DNA from: JANQQJ01 sp046290575
Lineage (GTDB): Bacteria; Pseudomonadota; Alphaproteobacteria; SMXS01
Assembly: GCA_046290575.1 (NCBI GenBank)
Contig: JBKAGX010000002.1
Span: forward strand, 124,001 to 188,000
Direction: 5' to 3'
Length of the DNA stretch: 64,000 bases
Within the stretch, counting starts at the first letter, position 1. Each line of letters starts with the position of its first letter. Below, in pieces: positions 9,277 through 18,080 of the stretch. A program made the translations under genes and the position numbers. A model generated the notes under the pieces. It did no database searches. It was not told the DNA's origin and saw only the letters and a list, made by a program, of their open reading frames with translations.

Positions 9277-9678
9277 ATGATTGACCACATCTCCATTCCA
9301 GTCGACGACGTTGAGCGATCACGTCTGTTTTACGATGCCGTATTGGGTGCCCTGGGTGTTAATCGCATGATGGACATCGAAATCGACGAGGCGATCACCA
9401 GCGGCTATGGTGTCCATGAGGGTGAGCCGCCGTTCTGGATCGGCCAGGGAAAGGATGCGGAACAGCCGCCTGTAGACACGCCGGAAGGCCAGCACATCGC
9501 ATTTAGCGCAGCCACGCGGGCTGCTGTCGACGCATTTTACGAAGCCGGTATGGAAAACGGTGGTGTCGACAATGGTGCGCCGGGTTTGCGACCGCACTAT
9601 CACGAAAACTACTACGCGGCTTTTCTACTCGACCCGGACGGTCATCGGGTCGAAGCAGTATGTCACCTGCCTGAATAG
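9277..9678 (+). CDS. VOC family (glyoxalase/extradiol dioxygenase fold) protein
   Basis: A 133-residue protein starting MIDHISIPVDDVERSRLFYD, the standard opening of the vicinal oxygen chelate fold, and ending with YAAFLLDPDGHRVEAVCH. Candidate metal ligands are the first His (H4) and the later His/Glu residues in the second half. It lies six bases after the Rieske oxygenase and is probably co-transcribed. The family includes glyoxalases, extradiol dioxygenases, epimerases and resistance proteins, and the sequence alone does not tell which. Confidence 0.85.
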   Translation: MIDHISIPVDDVERSRLFYDAVLGALGVNRMMDIEIDEAITSGYGVHEGEPPFWIGQGKDAEQPPVDTPEGQHIAFSAATRAAVDAFYEAGMENGGVDNGAPGLRPHYHENYYAAFLLDPDGHRVEAVCHLPE

Positions 9679-9680
9679 AC

Positions 9681-10112
9681 CTAGTCCAGTTCAGGCAACA
9701 CCACTGAGCCATCCTCTTCAATCTCCCAGAACGGATTGTGGGCCAGTTCCCACAAATGGCCGTCCGGGTCCGCGAAATAGCCGGAATAGCCACCCCAGAA
9801 CACTTTTTGGGGTTGTTTCAGCACCGTGGCGCCAGCAGCTTCGGCGTCTTCCAGCGCGGCATCGACTTCGGCTTCCGAGCGGAAATTAATCGCGATGGTG
9901 CTGCCACCGACTCCGGCACTTTTGGGGTCAATAGTCGCGTCATTGGCCAGCGCGTCGCGCCCGTAAAGACTGAAAATCAGGCCGTTCATCTGGAAAAAGA
10001 CGATATCTTCGCTACTGCGGGGCGAAGCGTGCCAGCCCAGGCGTTCATAGAACCGCCGGGAGGCCGCCAGGTCGTGAACCCCCAGGGTAACAAGACTTAG
10101 ACGCTGCTCCAT
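9681..10112 (-). CDS. VOC family protein
   Basis: A 143-residue VOC protein: LSLVTLGVHDLAASRRFYER at the start and GYSGYFADPDGHLWELAHNP near the end. The start at 10112 follows AGAGGA by about ten bases; a longer open frame to 10172 lacks VOC-like sequence. It converges with the VOC gene at 9277-9678, the stops being about three bases apart, but the two are not close copies. The function is probably binding or modification of a small molecule and cannot be narrowed. Confidence 0.83.
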   Translation of the reverse strand: MEQRLSLVTLGVHDLAASRRFYERLGWHASPRSSEDIVFFQMNGLIFSLYGRDALANDATIDPKSAGVGGSTIAINFRSEAEVDAALEDAEAAGATVLKQPQKVFWGGYSGYFADPDGHLWELAHNPFWEIEEDGSVVLPELD

Positions 10113-10319
10113 GGCGAATAGTTCCTCTTTTGTTCTATAATTATTTATCACCGGTTGCGGCGTCTGCGCCATCAGATTCCAGCAACAGCCTGATTCTTTT
10201 GAGTCAAATCCAATCTAAACCTATGTGATTCAGTAGGTTCCATATTTTTGCCACATTTGGTAGTTTACTCGTGAAGGGGGCGCTTTGGGTTAATACCCGC
10301 TTGGGCATGGAGCGCTACT

Positions 10320-12188
10320 TTGGGGCCACAAACTGCACTATTCGTCGTCCGTTCGTCGATAAGACTGGCGGCGGTGCTTGGGGGAAATGCAAGCGGTATC
10401 GTTCGCGAGGATGATTCTGCGCTTCCCGACATTGGTGAATGGTTGGACGTTCTGACGGACGAGGTCAGCACGTTTTTCAGTCATCCGGAAAACGAACCGC
10501 TGATTACCAATAACCCGGCGCTGGCGCCGCATTGGGAAAACATGTCCGTCAAGGATAACCCTGATGCGCGCGAGGCGATCTTCAGTGCCTATTTCGATCT
10601 GCTCGGACCAATGACGGTCTGGCAGCGCAGCCAGAACAGTACGTTCTCGCGCGCCTGCCTGGTGGCGCCCTATGTCATCGGTCATTGGCGCGAAGACGAA
10701 GGCCCGTTGCCATGGCTGCATCTGGCCCGGTCGCTGGCCGACGTGGCGCTGCTGCATGCCAATGTTAACCCCTCCCTCATGGTGCGCGGCGGACCGGGCG
10801 ATGTGCTGATCGAGACGATTGTCGAACGGACCCGCCACATGCTGCCCAGCATTGACGATCAGGATTGGGAGACCCACGCTCGCCAGAACATGTTTTTCGA
10901 ACGCGCGGTGCGGATTTTCCTGAAAGCCGCGCTGGCGACGGTTCATCATGCGGGGCCCATTAGACCGGCGGTCCTCGAAGCGTTGGTCGAGGGCGTGTTG
11001 GAGCCAATGCTCGAAGCGTTCGGGCATGATGAGGCCGCACCCGGCGAAGACGACTCCCAGCGGCCCTCGCTCATCCTGTTGACGGATTCCCTGTTCGGGG
11101 CGATCGCGGCAGTCGCGCTCGACCGTATCCGGGCGCATCCGGCGCCGTTTGACAGCGGTAGCATTGCCGCTATCGGCGCGGTCAAGGCAGTGTCGAAAGC
11201 GGTCTTTCTGGAAGCGGCCGACCCGCGCATGCGCTCGATCATGAGCGATGTCCTGATGGCGCGTGTCTACAGCACCGTACTCGATCTGGCGATTGACCGG
11301 CCGGAATTGTTCGAGAACAAGAAAGGCATCCCATCCGCGGCGATTGCGGCCAGTTTGATCGAGGATATTGGCGAAGCCCTGGCGGTGACAGAAGACCCGT
11401 TCCACAGCGGCCTGCTGACCGATCTGGTTTTGTCTGGTCTGCGTGAGGTGGCGTGCCGTGCCCCGGCGCAGGTGAACAGTTCGACGTCGCTTCCCTGGCC
11501 GCGGGTCGCGGCCCAGGCCGGCGCGCGCGTGCTGATTGGTCTCGCGGACGGCTATGAAGGCCGCGAAAACGACTTCATGCGCCTGTTTTCGCGAGAACAA
11601 GCCGTTGAGCTTGGCGAGATATTCCTGCGCCGTGCAGCTGTAACCGCTGAAATGATCATCAAGCCTCGGTTGACGGGAGAGGTTCGCGCCGTCGCGGGCG
11701 GGATCGCGCGGGGTATGGCGGCCGATGAGCGGGCCCTGCTTGCCGCTGAACAATGGCTCGGACTTACCCATGATATCCTGAGTCTTGTTGCAGCGAACCC
11801 TTGCAAACTTTTTGCTTCGGGGCCCATTGATCCAGATGAACAATTTGGCACAAAGGTCTTGAAGGCCGTGTTGGAGCCCAGTAGTCGGTTGTTCAGTGGG
11901 CGCGACGGGACGTCTCTGGCGTTCGGCCCGGCCCTCAGCGATGCGATCCTCATTGCGTTGAAGGCTGCGATACGCATGGGGCCGGATATCGAGCCGCGTT
12001 TGCCTCAGGTCGGGGTCGTTATTGAACGGGCCAATCTGCTGGCGGACCGCACGGCATGCGATCAGGGGTGGCTGAAACTGTATGAGACGCTCTTGGTTCA
12101 AGCGCTGTCCGGTGATGACATCTCCGGGATAGATGATTCGACCGTTCTCAAGATCGCGTCCAACGGGCATGGCGCGCTTGTCCATTGA
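10320..12188 (+). CDS. Large helical protein of unknown function
   Basis: I do not recognise this 622-residue protein. It is rich in Ala, Leu, Glu and Asp, appears mostly helical, and has no signal peptide or clear membrane segment. The middle has repeated patterns of the type LxxLVxGxLEPxLxAF and ALVEGVLEPMLEAFG that could be helical repeats. The apparent start is TTG 10320 with GGAG seven bases before; GTG 10373 is an alternative. An almost equally long frame on the opposite strand (10338-12185) has an Arg/Gln-rich, shadow-like composition, so I chose this strand. It stands alone: the gene to the left is on the other strand and the thioesterase to the right begins 81 bases later. Confidence 0.65.
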   Translation: MGPQTALFVVRSSIRLAAVLGGNASGIVREDDSALPDIGEWLDVLTDEVSTFFSHPENEPLITNNPALAPHWENMSVKDNPDAREAIFSAYFDLLGPMTVWQRSQNSTFSRACLVAPYVIGHWREDEGPLPWLHLARSLADVALLHANVNPSLMVRGGPGDVLIETIVERTRHMLPSIDDQDWETHARQNMFFERAVRIFLKAALATVHHAGPIRPAVLEALVEGVLEPMLEAFGHDEAAPGEDDSQRPSLILLTDSLFGAIAAVALDRIRAHPAPFDSGSIAAIGAVKAVSKAVFLEAADPRMRSIMSDVLMARVYSTVLDLAIDRPELFENKKGIPSAAIAASLIEDIGEALAVTEDPFHSGLLTDLVLSGLREVACRAPAQVNSSTSLPWPRVAAQAGARVLIGLADGYEGRENDFMRLFSREQAVELGEIFLRRAAVTAEMIIKPRLTGEVRAVAGGIARGMAADERALLAAEQWLGLTHDILSLVAANPCKLFASGPIDPDEQFGTKVLKAVLEPSSRLFSGRDGTSLAFGPALSDAILIALKAAIRMGPDIEPRLPQVGVVIERANLLADRTACDQGWLKLYETLLVQALSGDDISGIDDSTVLKIASNGHGALVH

Positions 12189-12269
12189 GGTTTAGTGGGG
12201 GTCATTGAGCCCCGTGACAGGGTGAAAAATCCGGGCTAAACCGTCGCGCACCGAACAGGAGCGCGATTC

Positions 12270-13100
12270 ATGGCAGACAGCACGGCTCAGTCTGAGTTCT
12301 TTTTCGATCAGGAAACCGCCGTCGAGAAACTGGCCGATGGCCGTTTTCGCGCGCAGTTTCATGATCGCTGGGCGATCGGCGCGGGCACGCCCAATGGCGG
12401 CTATCTGATGGCGATCGCCACGCGGGCGCTGGCTGGCACGCTCGATCACCCGCATCCGCTTTCCGTGACCGGGCACTATATGGGCCGGTCGCAAATCGGA
12501 CCGGTCGAGATCGAAACCGAAAAACTCGGCCGCAGCCTGACGACCTCCACCGGATTTGCCCGGCTCATTCAGGATGGCAAGCAGCGCACCCATTTTACCG
12601 CGACGTTCACCGACTTCGATATGGCGACGGGCCAGTCAGTGGTCGACGCGGTCCCGCCTGATCTGCCGCCGCCCGATCAGTGCGTCGAATTGCCGCGCCC
12701 AGACGGTGTTCCCAGTTTTCAGCGCAAGATCGAGATGCGCTTTCACCCGGACCATGTCGGCTGGCTGCAGCGCACGCCACACGGGGTTGGTGAGATGGCG
12801 GGCTACATCCGGTTTGGCGATGATCATCCGGCAGATTTCTATTCGGTACTGCTGTTCGCCGATGCGGTCCCGCCGGCGATCTTTAATGTCGTCGGCCCTA
12901 CCGGGTGGGTGCCGACCATCGAACTGACGACCCATCTACGCAGCATGCCGGCTCCGGGCTGGCTGCGGTTCCGGTTTACCACCAAGTTCCTGACCCGCGG
13001 ATTCTTCGAAGAGGACGGGGAAATCTGGGACTCCGAAGACCGGCTAATCGCTGATTCCCGCCAGATTCAAAAGCTGATGGCGCCGAAGAAGAAGGACTAA
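12270..13100 (+). CDS. Acyl-CoA thioesterase-like protein (double hotdog)
   Basis: The 276-residue sequence fits the thioesterase-like superfamily with two hotdog folds (TesB relatives). The first has the characteristic GTPNGGYLMAIATRAL helix after a short beta strand (FHDRWAIG), and the second has PTGWVPTIELTTHLR, a typical TesB-like strand and Asp/Thr region. It should release free acids from acyl-CoA thioesters in the cytoplasm; chain-length preference is unknown. It overlaps the desaturase by four bases in a tail-to-tail arrangement (stops at 13098-13100 and 13097-13099). Confidence 0.85.
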   Translation: MADSTAQSEFFFDQETAVEKLADGRFRAQFHDRWAIGAGTPNGGYLMAIATRALAGTLDHPHPLSVTGHYMGRSQIGPVEIETEKLGRSLTTSTGFARLIQDGKQRTHFTATFTDFDMATGQSVVDAVPPDLPPPDQCVELPRPDGVPSFQRKIEMRFHPDHVGWLQRTPHGVGEMAGYIRFGDDHPADFYSVLLFADAVPPAIFNVVGPTGWVPTIELTTHLRSMPAPGWLRFRFTTKFLTRGFFEEDGEIWDSEDRLIADSRQIQKLMAPKKKD

Positions 13101-14041
13101 GTCGCGGCCACTTTCCGGCTGGAAACCGCCATCCGCAGCACCTCCAGATACCCCCAGCGGATTTCCATCCTGGGCTTCAAGCCTTTCGCGCGCAGCAGCT
13201 TGTGCGCCTTGGGTAGGTTATAACAGGGGATCCACATATAGAGGTGGTGCTCCAAATGGTAATTCACCCAATAGGGTGCGATGAACGCACGCTCCAGCGG
13301 TCCCGCCAGCGTCGTGCGGGCATATTTCAGCGGATCGGTGTTGTCTTCCAGCACGGCATGCTCGGCGATGTTGCGGATGCGGGTGACCCACATGCGCCAC
13401 GTTGCTGCCGGCAACAACCAGAGCAGCGGATAGAGGTACCAGTGGCCCACAAAAATGGCCGCCGCGAGCAGTACCAGATTGGCGACAATCGGTCCCGCAA
13501 GGGCACCAAAGAACTGTTTACGGTCGGTGCCTCGGCCGCCATCTTTGGGCGGCGCGAACAGGGCGCCATATTGCCGGACGAAAGTCTGGCCTGTCAGATC
13601 GCGGACGGTTTTGCGCCGGAAGCTGGACCGTGTGATCGGGAACGGCGCAGAAAGCGGCAAGTCCGGATCGTCAGGCGTCTGCGTGTGCCGATGGTGCTTC
13701 AGATGGTAGGGGCGGTAGAGTCGCACATCCGCCATCACCGGGTAGGAACACAACCAGTTGGCAACCCCGTCATTAAGCCGCCGGCTGCGGAACAGCAGCC
13801 CGTGTGCCGCGTCATGCATCAGCACCGCAAGCCCCAACTGCCGCGTGCCGATGATCATGACGGCCAGTAGGAAGGTGAGCGGGTTGGGGTAGGCGGCGAA
13901 CAAGACCATCGCCCCCAAAATAACGCCCCAGGCATGCACCACCAGACACGCCCCCCTGAAGTCAGAGCGCTCCCGAAGGCGCCGCAAGTCATCGCGGGTC
14001 AGATATGCGGTCGAGGATATCATGTTTCCAAATGGTAACAT
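13097..14041 (-). CDS. Membrane fatty acid desaturase
   Basis: A 314-residue integral membrane di-iron enzyme. The three histidine clusters are visible: HDAAHG, HLKHHRHTQ and NYHLEHHLYMW. Hydrophobic stretches flank them (VVHAWGVILGAMVLF, FLLAVMIIG, LVLLAAAIFVGHWYLYPLLW). It would introduce a double bond into, or hydroxylate, a lipid chain, using oxygen and electrons from ferredoxin or cytochrome b5-type carriers. The start at 14041 has a strong ribosome site (AAGGGGAA) just upstream. It is tail-to-tail with the acyl-CoA thioesterase, so both may serve lipid metabolism without sharing a transcript. Confidence 0.9.
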   Translation of the reverse strand: MLPFGNMISSTAYLTRDDLRRLRERSDFRGACLVVHAWGVILGAMVLFAAYPNPLTFLLAVMIIGTRQLGLAVLMHDAAHGLLFRSRRLNDGVANWLCSYPVMADVRLYRPYHLKHHRHTQTPDDPDLPLSAPFPITRSSFRRKTVRDLTGQTFVRQYGALFAPPKDGGRGTDRKQFFGALAGPIVANLVLLAAAIFVGHWYLYPLLWLLPAATWRMWVTRIRNIAEHAVLEDNTDPLKYARTTLAGPLERAFIAPYWVNYHLEHHLYMWIPCYNLPKAHKLLRAKGLKPRMEIRWGYLEVLRMAVSSRKVAAT

Positions 14042-14068
14042 ATTTCCCCTTGCTGTACCAATCAGGGG

Positions 14069-14850
14069 CTACGCCGAGTTGACCGCGGACCACACGCGCA
14101 TGTTTTCTTCAAGGTGCGCGACCGATGTCGTGCCTGGGATTACCACGATGTTTGGCGACCGCAGGAGCAGCCAGGAGAGGGCATCGGTCGAATCAAGCCT
14201 GGCACCCTTCTGCATCGGATTTGCGCCTAATGGACCGTAGGGGATAAACGCAATTCTCTGCTCTGCTGTCTTGTCGACCAGATCGGAGCCGCTGGTTTCG
14301 GCGCTGTTGAACCGGTTTTGTACGCTTGCAATCGGCGCAACACCCAGAGCCCGGTCGAGGTCCTCCGCCGTAACATTGGACAGGCCGATATGGGCAATCC
14401 GGCCGTCCGCCTGGGCTTCGGCGAGTGCGGCAACGGATGTCTCAATCGGTGTTTGCGGATCTACCCGATGGAGCTGAAACAGGTCAATTTGGTCGCGCCG
14501 CAGATTGATCAACGCCTTGTCGATCTGGCGCAGCAAGGTCTCGCGCGATCCGTCCACGACGATTTTGCCGGGTTCGGGTTTGTCGCACCGCCCTTGGTCG
14601 CAATCACGACATTGCGACCTTCCAGCGCCTCGCCGACGATCTGGTCGGCGCTTTCGGGCCCATAAGCCCAGGCGCTGTCAAAGAAGTTGACGCCCAAATC
14701 AGCGGACCGCTGCAGCAGCCTTACGCCACCCTGCCAATCTTCATAGGGGCCGAAATTGCCCGGTTGCCCGGTCAGGCGCATGGCGCCGAAGCCGATACGG
14801 TTCACCTCGAGGTCGCCGCCGAGTTGAAAGGTTGTGGGAACGTTTGTCAT
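14069..14850 (-). pseudogene. Aldo/keto reductase split by a single-base frameshift
   Basis: The N-terminal part (14850 down to about 14570) reads VNRIGFGAMRLTGQPG, then FFDSAWAYGPESADQIVGEAL with the catalytic-type Asp and Tyr, then VVIATKGGATNPNP. The C-terminal part lies in another frame (14557 to 14069): LRRDQIDLFQLHRVDPQTP, IAHIGLSNVTAEDL and the cofactor end VVIPGTTSVAHLEEN. They join near 14567-14573 if one base is added in GCCGGG, giving a normal aldo/keto reductase of about 260 residues. Function, if intact: NADPH-dependent reduction of aldehydes or ketones. It is divergent from the LysR gene at 14965. Because both halves are well preserved, an assembly indel is as likely as a true pseudogene. 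Confidence 0.85.
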
Positions 14851-14951
14851 GTCACTGTCTCCGCTATGAGCAAGGACGGGCTGTGCCGTCTGTCCTGGGA
14901 AGATGGCTTCATCGCGTGATATCCGGTAGATGATTGAAGCGTAATTTTGTT

Positions 14952-14966
14952 ATACGTTAACCGTAT
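14952..14966. promoter_or_regulatory. Candidate LysR operator overlapping the lysR start codon
   Basis: The sequence ATACG-TTAAC-CGTAT is a perfect inverted repeat with five-base arms and fits the T-N11-A pattern of LysR binding sites. It lies between the divergent aldo/keto reductase and LysR genes, and its right arm runs into the ATG of the LysR gene at 14965. Binding there could give autoregulation and control of the reductase. The assignment rests on symmetry and position only. Confidence 0.5.
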
Positions 14967-15894
14967 GAATGGTGGTTTTGATCGGCTGTCGCTGCTGGCG
15001 ACGTTTGTCCGCATTGTTGAGCGGGGTTCGATTAGTGGTGCGGCGCGTGACCTCGGCGTATCGCAGGCCTCGGCCAGCCGGCAGCTCAGTGCTCTCGAGC
15101 AGCAGATGGGCGCACACCTGATCAACCGGACGACACATGGGTTGTCCCTGACGGAGGCAGGCTCGCTTTGCCTTGCCGACGCTCGAGGATTGCTGGATGG
15201 ATGGGACGGAATTCTCGAACGCGTTGGCGGCCATGAAAGCAACGGCGCGCTTCGCGGTCCCCTCAAAATTGTCGCGCCGATCGCCTTGGGGCAGCTTCAC
15301 CTGGCAGCCGCCGCATTGGACTTCCAAAAGGATTACCCGGATGTCGCGCTGACATGGCTGCTCCTTGACGAGACCATCCGCTTTGCCGAGATCGGTTGCG
15401 ATCTGTGGATCAGGGTCGGCCCCGTGCCGGATGATACGCTGATCGTGCGAGAGCTGGCCTCGGTGGAACGGCTTGTGGTGGCTGCGCCCGGGTTTGCAAA
15501 ACGTCATGGGCCGGTTGATCCGTTGGACTTGACCGGCATGCCTTGTGCCGCGCTGACGCTCTATGAGGGGGCGCAACTGGTATTGTCGCGCGCCGACGGT
15601 GAAACGCGCGGGTTGGACGCACAGGTAAAGTTCTCGACCAACAATATCTTTGCTGTCCGTGAGGCGGTGTTGGCTGGTGCCGGCTACGCCATCCTGCCGC
15701 GGTGGATGGTTGGGGCTGAACTGAACAGGGGAGCGCTTGTCGATCTTTTGCCCGGCTGGCGCGGGGAACGCTTGACCGTGAATGGGGCGTATCAGCCCGC
15801 CCAGCGCCAGACGCTTCGGCTCTCCGTTTTTGTGGAGCATATCGCCGAGGCGCTGGCCGGCATCCCCGGGGTCGCGGTGCCGGATAAGACCTGA
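14965..15894 (+). CDS. LysR family transcriptional regulator
   Basis: The 309-residue protein has the LysR winged helix at the N-terminus: LLATFVRIVERGSISGAARD, then LGVSQASASRQLSALEQQMG. A LysR substrate-binding domain follows (LKIVAPIALGQLHLAAA, GAGYAILPRWMVG). It resembles the group whose members control a neighbouring divergent reductase. The start at ATG 14965 leaves the palindrome at 14952-14966 across the start codon. The probable target is the divergent aldo/keto reductase; the inducer is unknown. Confidence 0.92.
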   Translation: MNGGFDRLSLLATFVRIVERGSISGAARDLGVSQASASRQLSALEQQMGAHLINRTTHGLSLTEAGSLCLADARGLLDGWDGILERVGGHESNGALRGPLKIVAPIALGQLHLAAAALDFQKDYPDVALTWLLLDETIRFAEIGCDLWIRVGPVPDDTLIVRELASVERLVVAAPGFAKRHGPVDPLDLTGMPCAALTLYEGAQLVLSRADGETRGLDAQVKFSTNNIFAVREAVLAGAGYAILPRWMVGAELNRGALVDLLPGWRGERLTVNGAYQPAQRQTLRLSVFVEHIAEALAGIPGVAVPDKT

Positions 15895-15900
15895 AGGCGT

Positions 15901-16818
15901 TTACAGCGAGGCTGCGATTTCTTCCGTCTTGGCCCACAGCCGCTCTGCGGTTGCGTCGTCAGAGCCGTCGGCGCGTGGTTTGGCGACATTACAGTCCGCG
16001 AAGTAAGTGCCGGTGACACTTGCCACCTGAGGGTTGGTGGCGACGTAGCACTGGGTCGCGGCACCCTGCGGAACCGATTTGGTAAAGAGGCTGCCCAAGG
16101 TGCCGAAAGCGATGTTCATCCATCCCGCCATGTGCCGGCCCAGATTGGTTTGGATAACGCCCGGGTGCACGGAATTTGCCGTTTGCCCCTCGTTGAGGCG
16201 TTTGGCGAGGCCCTTGGCGAACAGCAGATTGGCCATCTTCGACTGGCCGTAGGCGCGCCAGGCGCTGTAGCCAGTTTCGCCGGATAGATTGTCGAACTCG
16301 ATGCCGCCCTTGGGCGCCCCTTGGTGTGCTGCGCTGGACAACATCACGACACGGCCATCAGGAGCAAGCTGGCTCTGCAAGCCGGTGACGAGCAGGAAAT
16401 GCCCGACATGGTTGGTAAAGAACTGCAGTTCGTAGCCATGGCTCTGTTCCAGTTTGGGCAGCGCCATGATCCCGGCATTACAGAGCATCACATCGAGTGT
16501 TTTTCCAGTCGCCCTGATCGCGTCAACAGCTGCCCGGACGGAACCGGGTTCCGACAATTCGCAGGCGACCGGCATGTGATCACCGCCCAGCGCATCCAGC
16601 GCTGCTGCGGCTTTTTCTTTGGTGCGTGCAGCGCCGATAATCTCGGCGCCGCGCGCCGCAAGCACGCGGGCGCTTTCCTGCCCGAGGCCAGAGTTAACCC
16701 CGGTTATCAGGATAGTCTTGCCCGTCAGGTCGATGCCCTGGGTGACGTCTTCAGCGGTTGAAGCAAAGCCGAAGCCGCTCGCTCCCTTGGTGCCTTTGAT
16801 CATGGCCATAAGTGACAT
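15901..16818 (-). CDS. Short-chain dehydrogenase (retinol-dehydrogenase/WW-oxidoreductase type)
   Basis: A 305-residue SDR. The cofactor site is TILITGVNSGLGQESARVLA, the NNAG-like element is LCNAGIMALP, and the active site is VVMLSSAAHQGAP followed by YGQSKMANLLFAKGL (Tyr and Lys of YxxxK). The C-terminal part carries the extended-substrate loop seen in retinol dehydrogenase-like members. It should oxidise or reduce a hydrophobic alcohol or ketone with NADP(H). It ends seven bases from the LysR stop in a tail-to-tail arrangement, so there is no co-transcription. Confidence 0.9.
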   Translation of the reverse strand: MSLMAMIKGTKGASGFGFASTAEDVTQGIDLTGKTILITGVNSGLGQESARVLAARGAEIIGAARTKEKAAAALDALGGDHMPVACELSEPGSVRAAVDAIRATGKTLDVMLCNAGIMALPKLEQSHGYELQFFTNHVGHFLLVTGLQSQLAPDGRVVMLSSAAHQGAPKGGIEFDNLSGETGYSAWRAYGQSKMANLLFAKGLAKRLNEGQTANSVHPGVIQTNLGRHMAGWMNIAFGTLGSLFTKSVPQGAATQCYVATNPQVASVTGTYFADCNVAKPRADGSDDATAERLWAKTEEIAASL

Positions 16819-16974
16819 GGTGCGCTTTCCCCGTCAGAGTGTTCGTATTAACGCCAATAGCCTGATGCTGCGTCATGACGAACCAGAAAAAGAAGCTTCC
16901 ATGATATCGGTTGGGTGCGCAATGCGTCTGTTGTCTGGCCGCGGCCCGTTAAATGTCACTGAGAGTAGCTTTCC

Positions 16975-17946
16975 ATGATGATGATTGTCTTGATGCTGGT
17001 GGGCGGCTTGCTGCTGCTTTGGCTGGGGGGCGAGGGGTTTGTGCGGGGCAGCGTTGGTGTCGCCCGCGTACTCGGGCTGTCGCCATTTCTGATCGGCCTG
17101 ACCTTGGTGGGATTCGGCACGTCGCTGCCGGAACTGGTCACCAGCATCAGTGCGGCGCTGGCTGATGCGCCGGGTCTTGCAGTTGGCAATGTGGTGGGCA
17201 GCAACATCGCCAATGTTTTGTTGATCCTTGGTATCGGGGCCATCATCTGCCCGATCGGCGCTGATCCCAGGAGTTTCCGATCCGACGCTACTGTGCTGGC
17301 GATCGCATCCATGGCCGGTGCGGGTTTGATCCAATTTGGTGTGATCAGCCGGCTGGCCGGCATCATGCTGGTTGCCGGACTGGTTGGCTATTTGGCCTAT
17401 GTCTACTTCCGGGAACGGGCTCAGACGACTCCTGCGGGTGTGGTACTCGAGCATGAGGCGGAGGCGGCAGAGCCGGTGCCCATGCAGTGGCCGATGGCGT
17501 TGCTGATCACGGTGGTGGGCTTGGCTGCTGTCGTCGGTGGTGCGACGCTTTTTGTTGAGGGTGCCGTCAGCCTGGCAGAGTGGTTCGGGGTGTCAAAGAC
17601 GCTGATTGGACTAACGCTCGTTGCTGTCGGCACGTCTCTGCCCGAGTTGGTCATCACGATCATTGCCGCACTGCGCCATCAGATGGATGTCGTGCTCGGG
17701 AACATTATTGGCAGTAACCTTTTCAATATCCTGGGGATTATGGGCATCACCGCGCTGGTCCTGCCGATTGACGTGCCTGCCTCACTTTTGTCGATTGATC
17801 TGGCTGCCCTGTTGGTGTCGACCACACTGCTGATTATTGCGGCGGCCACGAAATACAGTGTCTCGCGCGGCGAGGGCGCCATTCTTCTGCTCTGTTACAT
17901 CGGCTATACGGCCTACCGGGCTACCACAAATGGGGCTGGAATATAG
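16975..17946 (+). CDS. Calcium/sodium antiporter, YrbG-type (CaCA family)
   Basis: The 323-residue protein has ten or so membrane segments and the two internally duplicated alpha-repeats of the CaCA family: GFGTSLPELVTSISAAL with GNVVGSNIANVLLILG in the first half, and AVGTSLPELVITIIAAL with GNIIGSNLFNILGIMG in the second. The Glu in each PELV and the Asn in each GSN would coordinate the exchanged ions. It sits in the inner membrane and would export Ca2+ in exchange for Na+ or H+. ATG 16975 is the first of three consecutive ATG codons, so the start is approximate by two residues. Confidence 0.92.
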   Translation: MMMIVLMLVGGLLLLWLGGEGFVRGSVGVARVLGLSPFLIGLTLVGFGTSLPELVTSISAALADAPGLAVGNVVGSNIANVLLILGIGAIICPIGADPRSFRSDATVLAIASMAGAGLIQFGVISRLAGIMLVAGLVGYLAYVYFRERAQTTPAGVVLEHEAEAAEPVPMQWPMALLITVVGLAAVVGGATLFVEGAVSLAEWFGVSKTLIGLTLVAVGTSLPELVITIIAALRHQMDVVLGNIIGSNLFNILGIMGITALVLPIDVPASLLSIDLAALLVSTTLLIIAAATKYSVSRGEGAILLLCYIGYTAYRATTNGAGI

Positions 17947-18080
17947 CCTGCCCCGTGGCGTTTTCAGGCTCTGCAGCCCAAAGTGACCTGCGGCACATAT
18001 GGGCTTTCTTTTCCGTGTAGGATAACGTCCATCGACGCCAGTATATGTTGGTGCCAAACCGCCAAAGGAGGGGAACTCCA

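Noticed and set aside
10338..12185. A 615-residue frame opposite the orphan gene
   Set aside because: Arg/Gln/His-rich shadow composition; the plus-strand protein has natural composition.
17947..18080. Possible SAM-II riboswitch before the sulfhydrylase
   Set aside because: I could not match the pseudoknot or conserved core; only 134 bases and no clear pairing.
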